NCBI RefSeq assembly: GCF_902167145.1
Contig: NC_050104.1
Coordinates: 2,542,001 to 2,606,000 of the forward strand
Source: Zea mays
Taxonomy: Eukaryota; Streptophyta; Magnoliopsida; Poales; Poaceae
Direction of reading: 5' to 3'
DNA: 64,000 nucleotides
A model generated the notes under the pieces. The model was not told the origin of the DNA. It did not search any database and saw only the letters and a program-made list of their open reading frames with translations. The position numbers were made by a program, and so were the translations under genes. Below, piece after piece: positions 10,941-19,792 of this stretch (position 1 is the stretch's first letter; the number at the start of each line of letters is the position of its first letter).

Positions 10941-11577
10941 GTCGCCCTGGAGCCGGGTTTGCCGAGGCGAGGCGGCGGCGGCGCTTGCTGTTGGAGAGGA
11001 GGCTGTGGACGAGTTGAGATAATGGCGACGGTGAGATTTGCGGGGGCGGGGGAGGCGAGATTCGCGAAGACAGGGCAGGCGAGATTCGTGGGGCAGGCGA
11101 GGCATCGCGGCTGTTGATGCGATCCGAGATTTCGGGCGGGGGGAGGGGCGTGGAGGCGCGGCAGAACCGTGTACCACCCACCGCTGTGGACGCCTATGAT
11201 AGCCTCTTAAGAGTAGTAGAGATATATTATCTATGTATACGTATATTTATACACATATAAATATACATATATAAAAACATGTATATACATTGCGGGTACG
11301 TGGGTTTGCGGACCTAGCTACAATATTTTTATACCCGCGAGAAAAAAAAATCCGTCGGATAGAGAATCAAACCTGTATCCCATACTATGGATACAAACTC
11401 ACACCAAGGGCTAGTTTTAAAACTCAAGTTTTTTTGGGATTAAAGAGGATTGCAGAGAAAATTAGTTTATTTTTATCTCAATCCTCTCTAATGTCGAAGA
11501 GATTTGAGGTTCCCAAAATAGACCAAACACATAAATTTTTACTCGCGGATAAAATGCGTGGCATCACTACGTTAGAC

Positions 11578-12540
11578 CGCCGCGATGACAGTTTCTTACC
11601 GGTTAACAGTCGTTTCGTGTTGTGTCGAGTCCTATAGGAGGAGGAACGAGGAAGCAGAGTTGGGCTGCACGCACCACAGATGTTACGGTGAGCCCATGTC
11701 GATGAAACGAGGATGCGTTCCGTGGCCCATGATGGTGTCCAGTTTGATCGCTTAGACTGGCCTTTTGTATCCATAATCAAGTCTCCGAAAAATAATAGTA
11801 CTAGCAAACATTAGCTTCTTGCGTGGACCGGACAACTTGCGGCCTAGAAAATTTATTACTCCACTAATTATTCCATGCGTTTCGATCAGTTTGTCCGCAA
11901 ACCAAACTCTGTATTGTGACATGTATATTGGCATGTTGTTCTAACTTATAAATTTAGATTGTTTGGTTGCATTATGCCTGCTATATAGTCTAGACATCTA
12001 AACCTATCGTCGGGGAGGGAGTCAATAAACCCGCTCAGGGCTGATTTGGTGGACAAGGATCACGAGAGGATCCAGCAAGGAGATTCCTCCCCATGGATCC
12101 CCTCGTGATCTTGAAAAGCAACGAGATTCCTCTTATGGATCCCCTCGTGATCCCTGTCCACCAAATCAACCCTTATACGGCTGTTTGCGACAGCTTCAGC
12201 AGCTCCAAATTTAGTAAAAACGGCTCAACTGAAAATGCCTTGTTTGCAGTTTTGTTTGTGATGGAAGGGGGAGTGTACGGGGCAAGAGGAAAGAGTCATA
12301 TATTGGTGAATCATCATCTGTTGCAGCCTGTGAATGGGTGGTTACTCCCGATGGTAAGACTTTCTAGCATTAGATCAGCACTATTGAGTTCTCACATGCA
12401 AACTGAAAGTAGAAATTTTAGTTCTCTAGTGGAAAGGATAGCTTCACGTCTTTATTTTGAATTACATTGTTAATTTCATGCCACATAACTTTGTTTTTGT
12501 TTTGCGTCATTTATTTTTATATTACTAGGAACTCGCAAAC
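11578..12540. other. Intergenic stretch with one MITE
   Basis: No coding sequence is supported. It holds a MITE at 12038-12172. The segment 12240-12370 could be an exon-intron junction (a frame ending before GGTAAGAC), but no family is recognisable. I looked here for the missing 5' end of the hAT transposase unit that follows and did not find a terminus matching its 3' end. Confidence 0.5.
12038..12172. mobile_element. Foldback MITE, 135 bp, PIF/Harbinger-like
   Basis: The ends GGGCTGATTTGGTGGACA and TGTCCACCAAATCAACCC are near-perfect inverted repeats. Flanking trinucleotides are TCA and TTA, a possibly mutated 3-bp duplication. Internally GGATCCCCTCGTGATC occurs twice, so much of the element can fold on itself. 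Confidence 0.65.
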
Positions 12541-12706
12541 AGCTACAAGGTTCTATTAATGACCCATGGAGTCATGGTGAGAAGTGGAAGAAACAGGGGT
12601 TCAAGTGTGCTTATTGTGAGTGTGCTAAGGAAAGTGAAGGTAAGACCCGTCTAAGGTGTCATCTAGCTAGTTTGTCAGGAGATGACAAGTCATGCCTGAA
12701 TGTACC
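12541..12706 (+). pseudogene. hAT transposase exon encoding the N-terminal BED zinc finger (first half)
   Basis: The frame reads DPWSHGEKWKKQGFKCAYC and then TRLRCHLAS. The W...F.C..C spacing followed by the R...HL element is the BED-type zinc finger that binds the ends of hAT elements. The exon starts after an acceptor-like ATTACTAG. It is cut after codon NVP by the LTR element, and the same frame resumes at 19793 with KHVREVM once the GTACC duplicate is discounted. The BED exon was therefore intact in this region when the LTR element inserted. Confidence 0.8.
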
Positions 12707-13787
12707 TGTCGGTACCCTAAATCAGGGATACCCTCTTCTACAGTATGAAGACGCTGTACACGTACGACGTCTCCAGGCCACACGGAGAACGACGTCCGAC
12801 CCCACCACATGGGCAGGTCTAAGGGCACCACGTGGCAAGGAAAGATAACACACCCCAGGATACATCATTGGGTCCGGACCTCCATAGAGGGACACCGGAC
12901 CCCTGTACTTACAAGTCCGGAGCTCCCAAGAAGGCATGTCGGGTCCCTCAGGCGGGCCCCAGGTCCCTCCGAGTAAGGTCCGAGCCACAGCAAGGTCCCG
13001 GGGCGGGGAGGACCCCGGCATGAGTAAGGGTCCGGTGCTGGCACGTGTCCAGGCCTTGCCCTACGCTCCCCGCTCAGGCGGAGATCCGCTGCTGCCGCGT
13101 GGCTTGTGGCCCGTGACATGAGCCAACGGGCCGAGCCTGACGTAAGGCCCCTAAAGTCGCGCAGTCTCTGCATTTATTGTAGAGAGGACGCGCCGCCTGC
13201 CACCACGCTGACAGAAGATGTGCCCTCTCAGCATTTAATGCGGCCTTCCCACTCCGCTGGCAGACGGCGTCAGAGCCATCCTGCAGACGGCGCGCCTGTC
13301 CGGTCTGTTGTCAAACAGTGCGTCCGTGCCATGCGGCGCACTGTGCTCACCATCCCTTATACGAGAAGCTTCCCCTACACGCCGAGGATACGCAGATCTC
13401 GGGTGATAGGGCACGAGAAGATTGCCCCAGCAGCGAACGTTTGAAGCTCCAAGTACTATATTCTTTATGCCCCTGGGCCCACATATCGGGGCTCAGTACC
13501 CTTGTGCATGCCCCCTTCGGCTATAAAAGGGGAGGCATGCGACGTTACAAGACAGATCCAATCATAGGCTCACTCAAACACTCACAAGTTCATACAAGCT
13601 CTCAAGCAATACATCACACAGTGGAGTAGGGTGTTACGCTCCGGCGGCCTGAACCACTCTAAATCCTTGTGTGTTCTTGTGTTCCTTCCCATTTTCCAAC
13701 TAACAAGCAAAATGCTTAGGCCACTCCTCATCTTAGGATTTAGGGCGGGTGCACTTCGCCACTCGGCCGGAGATTTCCTCTCCGACA
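12707..13787 (+). repeat. 5' LTR of the non-autonomous Tat-like element
   Basis: Starts TGTCGGTACC and ends CTCTCCGACA. It has a TATA box at 13522-13530 about 260 bp before its 3' end, so the transcribed R-U5 part would be about 230 bp. It matches the 3' LTR at 18707-19787 over its whole length with scattered, mostly transition differences. Confidence 0.9.
13518..13532 (+). promoter_or_regulatory. TATA box of the LTR promoter
   Basis: GGCTATAAAAGGGGAGG is a strong plant TATA box in GC-rich context. It is conserved in the 3' LTR at about 19519-19533. It would direct transcription of the element from roughly 13550. Confidence 0.7.
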
Positions 13788-13807
13788 TTTGGCGCGCCAG
13801 GTAGGGG
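13788..13807 (+). other. Primer-binding site region
   Basis: TTTGGCGCGCCAGGTAGGGG directly follows the 5' LTR, where minus-strand synthesis is primed. It contains the palindrome TGGCGCGCCA. I did not assign the tRNA. It is clearly different from the initiator-Met type site of the gypsy element at 43587. Confidence 0.6.
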
Positions 13808-13844
13808 CTAGGCATTAGGTTTTTGCTTGTTTCCTTGCTCAAGC

Positions 13845-15398
13845 ATGATGATGCAAATCGTTGAGCACCGTGCCAAGACTTCGGTAGATTTCATGGTGGA
13901 AGGAGAAGCTGCTTCTTCCACACCACAGGTTCCCAACCGCCCTGTGCCAGGCACTGCTGCTGTGCACGCCGCACGGCATCACACGGCTGCACAAACGTCC
14001 CGGACTCCATCGAGGGCGACTCCAGGAGCATTGTCAGCAGCCAGGGAGTTGTTGCGACACCCTCCAAGCTCCACGGCCTCACCAGGGGCCATGAAGCAAT
14101 GGCGGGACGACGTCGACCGACTACTCGATATGGCACATTCTACCTCGACCAGGTCGAGGTCACGGTCATCCCGGCGCCAACATGAGGAGTTGGCGTCTGT
14201 GCGCTCACCCTCAGTAAGGGACGCACAGACCAACGACCTCTGGGCCGAACTCAACCACAGGCGTGCGGGAGAGGATGCCCGGGTCTCTTTGGAGAGGGCG
14301 CGTGAGTGCCGCCAAAACATCGGTGGTCGCAACCTCGATCAAGACTTCGCTGCGGTTGCACCGCAGACACCAATGGGTACCCGGTCCCAAACGGGTGTCC
14401 CCTTGGCCGGCGTGGGCTGCGCCGCTCTCGCAGATCATCTCCGCGTGGCGTCATGGCCTGCTAAGTTCCGACCGCACCTGCTGGAAAAGTACGACGGAAC
14501 ATCGAACCCGTCGGAGTTCCTGCAGGTGTACGTCACCGCCATCACGGCAGCAGGTGGAAACACCACTGTGATGGCGACGCATTTTCATGTTGCCTTGTCT
14601 GGACCTGTCCGGACCTGGCTCATGAACCTCACCCCTAGGTCGGTCTACTCCTGGGAAGAGCTCTACGCGCGATTTGTTGCGAACTTCGCCAGTGCTTACC
14701 AGCAGCATGGTGTGGAGGCCCACCTCCATGCGGTGAGGCAGGAGCCCGGGGAGACTCTCCGGAAGTTCATCTCCTGCTTCACCAAGGTGCGAGGTACTAT
14801 ACCTCGCATTTCTGATGCTTCCATCATCACGGCCTTCTGTTAGGGAGTACGTGATGAGAAGATGTTGGAGAAGTTGGCCATGCACGACGTGGAAACTGTC
14901 CCCACACTCCTCGCTCTAGCCGACAAATGCGCTAGAGCCGCCAAGGGCCGAGCTTGGCACTCGGTCCCACAAACCAGAGCTGCCCAGTCGGGTGGCTCGG
15001 GTGCCATCCCCCAGGACGGAAAGAAGAAAAAGAAGAAGGACCGCGACTACCAGAAGCCGCGGTCCACCGCTCTAGTTGTCGCAGCCACGACCGGAGGCCA
15101 GGGCGACCGCAACAAACGTCCACGGCCACAGAGGGGCAACAGGGGCTCATGCCCTGTGCACCCCAATGGTCGCCACAATGCCGAGGAGTGTCGCGAGATC
15201 ATTGACCTCACGAAGCGTGTCAGTGAGCGGCGCGAGCAGTCTTCCAAAGACGGCTCCCCACCTCGTCGCCGACCTGGCAAAGAAAAGGTGGACGATGGCG
15301 AGGTGGCCATGGCTGAATGGGACCTCGGGTATCAGTCACCCGAAGGGGACCTGAAGGATGTCTTCGCCGTAGGCTCCTACTCCGGTGGAGACAACTAG
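13845..15398 (+). pseudogene. gag-like protein of the non-autonomous Tat-like element, interrupted by one stop
   Basis: The frame opens at MMMQIVEHRAK. A disordered, Arg/Ser-rich N-terminal half is followed by the retrotransposon gag core (PHLLEKYDGTSNPSEFLQVY, ARTWL-like VRTWLMNL, FVANFASAY, ETLRKFISCF). An in-frame TAG at 14841-14843 interrupts it, and the same frame continues with GVRDEKMLEKL. A modified zinc knuckle CPVHPNGRHNAEEC (C-x2-H-x4-H-x4-C) follows near 15160. The frame ends at TAG 15396-15398. The core and knuckle would package RNA in virus-like particles. The stop, and the TGT just before it, can each be explained by one C-to-T change. Without the stop it would be about 517 codons. 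Confidence 0.8.
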
Positions 15399-15539
15399 AC
15401 AGACCCCCAGAAGGACCCCATGCTCCCCGACCTACGGAGCTGAAGCCTGCCTTCCTCCGAAAGCTCTTCTGGACTCCCCACGGGTCCAGACTTACGAAAG
15501 GTTCATGCAGGAATGGTCACACCCGAAGATGAGGGCTCC

Positions 15540-15725
15540 CTGGTCAAACACAAATGAGAACCCAGGGTCGGGACCTAGTCCTATGGCAAGTACCGAACCA
15601 AGAAGGGCTCCGCAACTCTCCCCCAGCTGGGAGGGACCCTTCAAGGTAACGAGAATACGCCGACCCGAGGGGACCATCTAGCTACGACTGAAGGAGTGCC
15701 TCACCTCGATGCCGAAACATCTCTG
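15540..15725 (+). pseudogene. Remnant of the C-terminal end of pol
   Basis: A short frame reads LSPSWEGPFKVTRIRRPEGT, an in-frame TAG at 15679-15681, then LRLKE and, a little later, KHLCKLYP before a stop. This matches the last 40 or so residues after integrase in Tat-like pol (SWEGP...V.....G.Y.L....NI..LR.FYP; compare PPWEGPFVIAKVL at 58290-58340 on the other strand). All pol sequence upstream is missing. The junction with gag at about 15400-15530 is probably the deletion scar that created the non-autonomous form. Confidence 0.7.
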
Positions 15726-17399
15726 TAAGTTATATCCATAGAGCAAGTCTGAGGGGTCGATTTAGTTTCCCTTTTGTAACTAGGTAGCGCTTACGTGTAC
15801 GCCAACCCGGTGGGGTCCGTCCCCATAAACCCGGCCTGTTGGTCTGCACCCATGCATGATGAGTTATAAAGAAAAACTACCCCCTCAGTTGAGCCTCTAT
15901 GATAGTTCCATCTCGCTGCTCCATGGTCTTACCTTGCAGTTTTTCAGATAATACTTTTTATCTAACCCACCCGTACGGTTCCCGTCTGTCCTGACATGAC
16001 GTTCGAATTGAGCAGCCAGGCTTGCAGTTTAGGGCCCCCGATATAAAAGTTGGGAGGTCCGACAGCCTGGGAGCCGGCTCTAGAGAACGGGACCCCGTTC
16101 CATGGGGTGGTCCGGAGCCTGTGTGGCCGCTTAGCCTGGTTCCGTACCCGAAAGCCTGCACACTCCACCACTCCGTGACGGGTACCTAGTATCTGGGGCT
16201 ATAAGTCCTGTGGATCCGACAACCTCGGTCCAGAGCTAGAGAATGGACATTAGTCTGCTAGGGTGGTCCGGAGCCCGTGTAGCCGCTCAGTCTGGTCCCG
16301 TACAGTGGGCCTGCACGCTCCACCACCCTGCGACAAGTGCCCTAGTATCTAGAACCACGAGCCAAGGGGGTCCGGACACGCAACTTGGCCACCCGGACTG
16401 AAACCTGTGAGTCCCGAGCATGTATCAAAGGATGGCTAATATCAGACAGAGGACCCTATGGGTGTACTGCTAACGCTTCCTAGCTGAAGCTGTGTACAGG
16501 TCCAGATCCCGGCGGGTTGCCTCCCGAGAGTTGTTGACAATCTTTTTAGATACACTGGTATCCAACCTCGACATGTCAAGCCTGCATTCTAGGCGGGGGG
16601 CCGAGTACCAGAGAGGAGTCAACATCATAACCTCACAATACACAGCAAGAGCAGGCGATACACAGATAAGTGCTAATACTGCTTGATAAATAATACTCAA
16701 AAGTACCTTGCAAAAAGCAAAAGTATTACATCCGCTTTCAAGCGGAGCCCTAGCTCCATCTCTACTCTACAGGTATGAACTACCTCCACACAAGTAGGGC
16801 CACGTGGTAGCTAGCTCCGAGCGACTCGATAGCGGAGGCGACCACCTCAGCACCGACGGCAGCGGCCACCTCTGCACCGACGACTCGCCAGCAGTGGCGA
16901 TCACCTCAGCGTGTGTACCATTGCAAAAAGGTCCTCGCCCCCATCTTCCTACGGGGGGCGACAACGAGGCCATTAAAGCCAAAGAGTGGGAGGCTCGGCG
17001 GTAGGTGGCACTGACGGTCTCGCCAGCGGAGGCAACCACCTCTGCAGTGGGTAGCCTCACCAGCGGCGGCGACCACCTCAGCACCGACGATAGTGGCCAG
17101 CTCCGCACCGGTGGCTAACCGGCAACAGCGGTTGCCTCAGCCCGCGCGAAGAGGTCCTTGCTCCCATCCTCCCACGGGAGTGAGGACAAGACCATCCAAG
17201 AACGTGGCCGCTGCCCCCATGGCATATGACGTCTTGTACAACCCCCCGGGCCGACGTCGGAGCAGTACGACCGGCGGTGCGGGAGACGCCGTGGATGTGG
17301 CAGACCTGCGCACGGCGCGACCGTCGCCCGCGCGGTGGACGAATTGCCACGCCCCGACCAAGCGGCAGGAGGCAGCGCCGGAGGCGGCGCCAAAGCCAT
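15726..17399. other. Non-coding 3' region of the Tat-like element with degenerate repeats
   Basis: It contains two degenerate copies of a roughly 170-bp unit at about 16060-16220 and 16230-16390 (GGTGGTCCGGAGC...GTGTGGCCGC / GGTGGTCCGGAGCCCGTGT). A cluster of GCGG(A/C)GGCGACCACCTCAGC-like repeats lies at about 16830-17100. I see no credible sense-strand gene. Confidence 0.5.
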
Positions 17400-17948
17400 C
17401 TAGGCCAAGGAGCCAGACACGCGGCAGCTAACGGCGCCTGCGACCGGGCGGCCCCGCATACCCGAGGTTTGCCTCCTCCGCAAGGCTGGTGAACACCCTT
17501 CTCCCCCGAATGCTGGAGGAAGAAGCGGGTCGCCGCCCATGCGGAAGGCAGGACCCCAACTCGGCTCTCCTTCCACCCCAGCGAGGATGATGAACATCCT
17601 TGAAGCTGAGGGCAGGGGGAGGCCGCAGCCCAGCTCGCTTCTCTCCACCACAAGGCTGGTAGTCATCCTTGTGGATGACCACCGGTGGGAGGTTGCGGCC
17701 GGGCTGCATGATGAAAATCCTTGAAGTCGAGCGATGGCGGAAGAGCGCCAACCCCCACGGGGTTGCGCTCCTCTAACAGCAACAAGAAGAAGATAAGATC
17801 GGCAGCACCACCACGAGCGCGAGCTCTCCGGCGGTGAGATCGCCGGAGGGGGCGGCCCTGACACGGGTCCCTCCAGAGAACACCGGTGCACCCCATCTGG
17901 AGGCCCGGAAGGCGGAAGAGCGCGATGAATGCAAGAGGAGCGAGGCAT
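17400..17948 (-). CDS. Antisense open frame in the 3' region of the Tat-like element
   Basis: An uninterrupted minus-strand frame of about 182 codons starts at ATG 17948-17946. The N-terminus reads MPRSSCIHRALPPSGPPDG, and a later block reads SAIARLQGFSSCSPAA. The minus-orientation Tat-like element at 53396-64000 has an antisense frame at 57021 with the same arrangement (SSC...HR..PPS.PPDG, then SAI.RLQGFSS.SP.A). The nucleotide sequences differ a lot, so in-frame protein similarity suggests a real, once-constrained product. A TATA-like TTTAAAAAGG lies about 33 bp before the ATG in both. Antisense extra frames downstream of pol are known in Tat-lineage elements such as Grande; their function is unknown. 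It is proline/serine-rich and I recognise no domain. Confidence 0.55.
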   Translation of the reverse strand: MPRSSCIHRALPPSGPPDGVHRCSLEGPVSGPPPPAISPPESSRSWWCCRSYLLLVAVRGAQPRGGWRSSAIARLQGFSSCSPAATSHRWSSTRMTTSLVVERSELGCGLPLPSASRMFIILAGVEGEPSWGPAFRMGGDPLLPPAFGGEGCSPALRRRQTSGMRGRPVAGAVSCRVSGSLA

Positions 17949-17971
17949 GGCTACTGCCCGAGAGATCGACC

Positions 17972-17984
17972 CCTTTTTAAAGGC
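17972..17984 (-). promoter_or_regulatory. TATA-like box before the antisense frame
   Basis: On the minus strand GCCTTTAAAAAGG lies about 33 bp before the ATG at 17948. The equivalent position in the other Tat-like element (56985-56995) has GCCTTTAAAAGG at almost the same distance. Conservation of both motif and spacing is the evidence; transcription has not been shown. Confidence 0.45.
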
Positions 17985-18109
17985 AAATTTCCCCACTCGC
18001 GCCCCGAAGCGTCACAGGAAAAGTCTCCCCCGACGTGCACCAGGGTTCCCACCCTATGACACGGGGGCCAGTCCCCACATGTCATACAGACTGACCCGAA
18101 GCACGAAGA

Positions 18110-18350
18110 AGGCGAACCACCGCACAAGGAGCGTGCAACTGCACCGCGGTTATGCGCCCCTTTGTCTCCGGAGTAACCAGCGGTCAGGAAGGCGAACCGC
18201 CGCACAAGGAGCATGCAACCGCCCCACGGTTATGCGCCCCTTCGTCTTCGCCGAAACCAGCGGTCGAAAAGGCGAACCGCCACGCAGGAAGCGTACAACC
18301 GCCCCGCGGTTGTGTGCCCCCTCAGCTTCGCTGCAACCAGCGGTCCAACA
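18110..18350. repeat. Tandem repeats of about 72 bp
   Basis: Three consecutive units share AAGGCGAACCGCCGCACAAGGA, CCGCGGTTATGCGCCCCTTxGTC and AACCAGCGGTC. Related sequence, in the opposite orientation, occurs at about 56730-56860 of the other Tat-like element, upstream of its antisense frame. The repeats are therefore a shared feature of this region. They could be an enhancer-like upstream array for the antisense unit (inference). Confidence 0.6.
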
Positions 18351-18706
18351 TGGGGGCCCAGGCCCAGATGTCATGAAACCGGCGCACCGGTTACTGGGTG
18401 CGGAAAGATCGCACCGCCGCTCGCGCCAATACCACGCCTCCTCGGGGCCATCGCGGAAGACTGAAAAGATAAATTTTCAGAACCAGTGCAGCGACTCGAG
18501 GCACCACTGCATGGCCCAACAGTGACATTAAGTACGAAGGTCATGGGCCAGTCAATCGTGGGAATAGGCGTAGCAGTCGGCATGACCATAGGCGGGCCGG
18601 CAGTAATTACGTCAATAGGCGCGCAGGAGCAGCAGGCCAACCGCTAATCAGACTCTGGCCCCACCTACAGGCTCGCATCCTCTCCTAAGGCGGGCACAGG
18701 GGCCAC

Positions 18707-19787
18707 TGTCGGTACCTAAATCAGGGGTACCCTCTTCTACAGTATGAAGACGTTGTACACGTACGACAGCTCCAGGCCACACGGAGAACGGCGCCCAACC
18801 CCACCACATGGGCAGGTCTAAGGGCACCACGTGGCAAGGAAAGATAACACACCCCAGGATACATCATTGGGTCCGGACCTCCATAAAGGGACACCGGACC
18901 CCTGTACGTACAAGTCCGGAGCTCCCAAGAAGGCATGCCGGGTCCCTCGGGCAGGCCCCAGGTCCCTCCGAGTAAGGTCCGGGCCACAGCAAGGTCCCAG
19001 GGCGGGGAGGACCCCGACATGAGTAAGGGTTCGATGCTGGCACGTGTCTAGGCCTTGCCCTACGCTCCCCGCTCAGACGGAGATCCGCTGCTGCCGCGTG
19101 GCTTGTGGCCCGTGACATGAGCCAACGGGCCGAGCCTGACGTAAGGCCCCTAAAGCCGCGCAGTCTCTGTTTTTATTGTAGAGAGGACGCGCCGCCTGCC
19201 ACCACGCTGACAGACGATGTGCCATCTCAGCATTTAATGTGGCCTGCCCACTCCACTGGCAGACGGCGTCAGAGCCATCCTGCAGACGACACGCCTGTCC
19301 GGTCTATTGTCAAACAGTGCGTCTGTGCCATGCGGCGCACTGTGCTCACCAACCCTTATACGAGAAGCTTCCCCTACACGCCGAGGATACGCAGATCTCG
19401 GGTGATAGGGCACGAGAAGATTGCCCCAGCAGCGAACGTTTGAAGCTCCAAGTACTATATTCTTTATGCCCTTGGGCCCACATGTCGGGGCTCAGTACCC
19501 TTGTGCATGCCCCCCTTCGGCTATAAAAGGGGAGGCGTGCGACGTTACAAGACAGATCCAACCTTTGGCTCACTCAGACACTCACAAGTTCATACAAGCT
19601 CTCAAGCAATACATCACACAGTGGAGTAGGGTGTTACGCTTCGGCGGCCCAAACCACTCTAAATCCTTGTGTGTTGTTGTGTTCCTTCCCATTTTTCAAC
19701 TAACAAGCAAAATGCTTAGGCCCCTTCTCATCTTAGGATTTAGGGCGGGTGCACTCCGCCATCCGGCCGGAGATTTCCTCTCCGACA
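18707..19787 (+). repeat. 3' LTR of the non-autonomous Tat-like element
   Basis: Starts TGTCGGTACC and ends CTCTCCGACA, the same length as the 5' LTR. It is followed by the GTACC target duplicate. No clear polypurine tract precedes it, only GGGCACAGGGGCCAC. TATA box at about 19522. Confidence 0.9.
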
Positions 19788-19792
19788 GTACC

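Larger units (their letters stand above)
4468..11222 (-). mobile_element. Helitron carrying host gene fragments
   Basis: Read on the minus strand it begins at 11222 with TCTCTACTACTCTTAAGAGG, the classic maize-type Helitron 5' end. It finishes at 4471-4468 with CTAG. A foldback CCGTGCGTTGCAACGG (4480-4495) lies eight bases inside the 3' end. The flanking bases are A at 4467 and T at 11223, with no target duplication, as Helitrons require. I find no Rep/helicase gene, so it is non-autonomous. Fragments resembling VPS2/CHMP2 and oligopeptide transporter exons, plus unrecognised exon-like segments, lie on the minus strand, in the sense orientation of the element. A solo LTR inserted later. Without that LTR and one duplicate the element is about 5.5 kb. 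Confidence 0.85.
4283..11569. mobile_element. Non-autonomous hAT element holding a nested Helitron
   Basis: The left end begins TAGGGATGGCAG and the right end finishes GGCATCACTA, an imperfect terminal inverted repeat typical of grass hAT elements. It is bounded by a perfect 8-bp duplication CGTTAGAC at 4275-4282 and 11570-11577, the size used by hAT transposases. Only about 185 bp on the left (4283-4467) and 347 bp on the right (11223-11569) belong to this element; the rest is a later Helitron. Both flanking parts carry related subterminal text with CCCGCGA or ACTCGCG. No transposase is encoded. Before the Helitron arrived it would have been a roughly 0.53-kb MITE-like element. Confidence 0.85.
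12707..19787 (+). mobile_element. Complete non-autonomous Tat-like gypsy LTR retrotransposon
   Basis: Two 1081-bp LTRs (12707-13787 and 18707-19787) with TGTCGG...CCGACA ends are flanked by a perfect GTACC duplicate (12702-12706, 19788-19792). The internal region encodes a gag-like frame, then only the extreme C-terminal end of pol. Protease, reverse transcriptase and integrase core are absent, so it would depend on a related autonomous partner. The 3-kb stretch before the 3' LTR carries tandem repeats and an antisense reading frame related to that of the autonomous Tat-like element at 53396-64000. By eye the LTRs differ at roughly 50-60 of 1081 positions, much more than the gypsy element at 41204. 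Confidence 0.9.

Noticed and set aside
10281..11180. Many overlapping frames on both strands
   Set aside because: High GC opens all frames; only the minus-strand segment with domain-like sequence and the adjacent OPT-like piece were kept.
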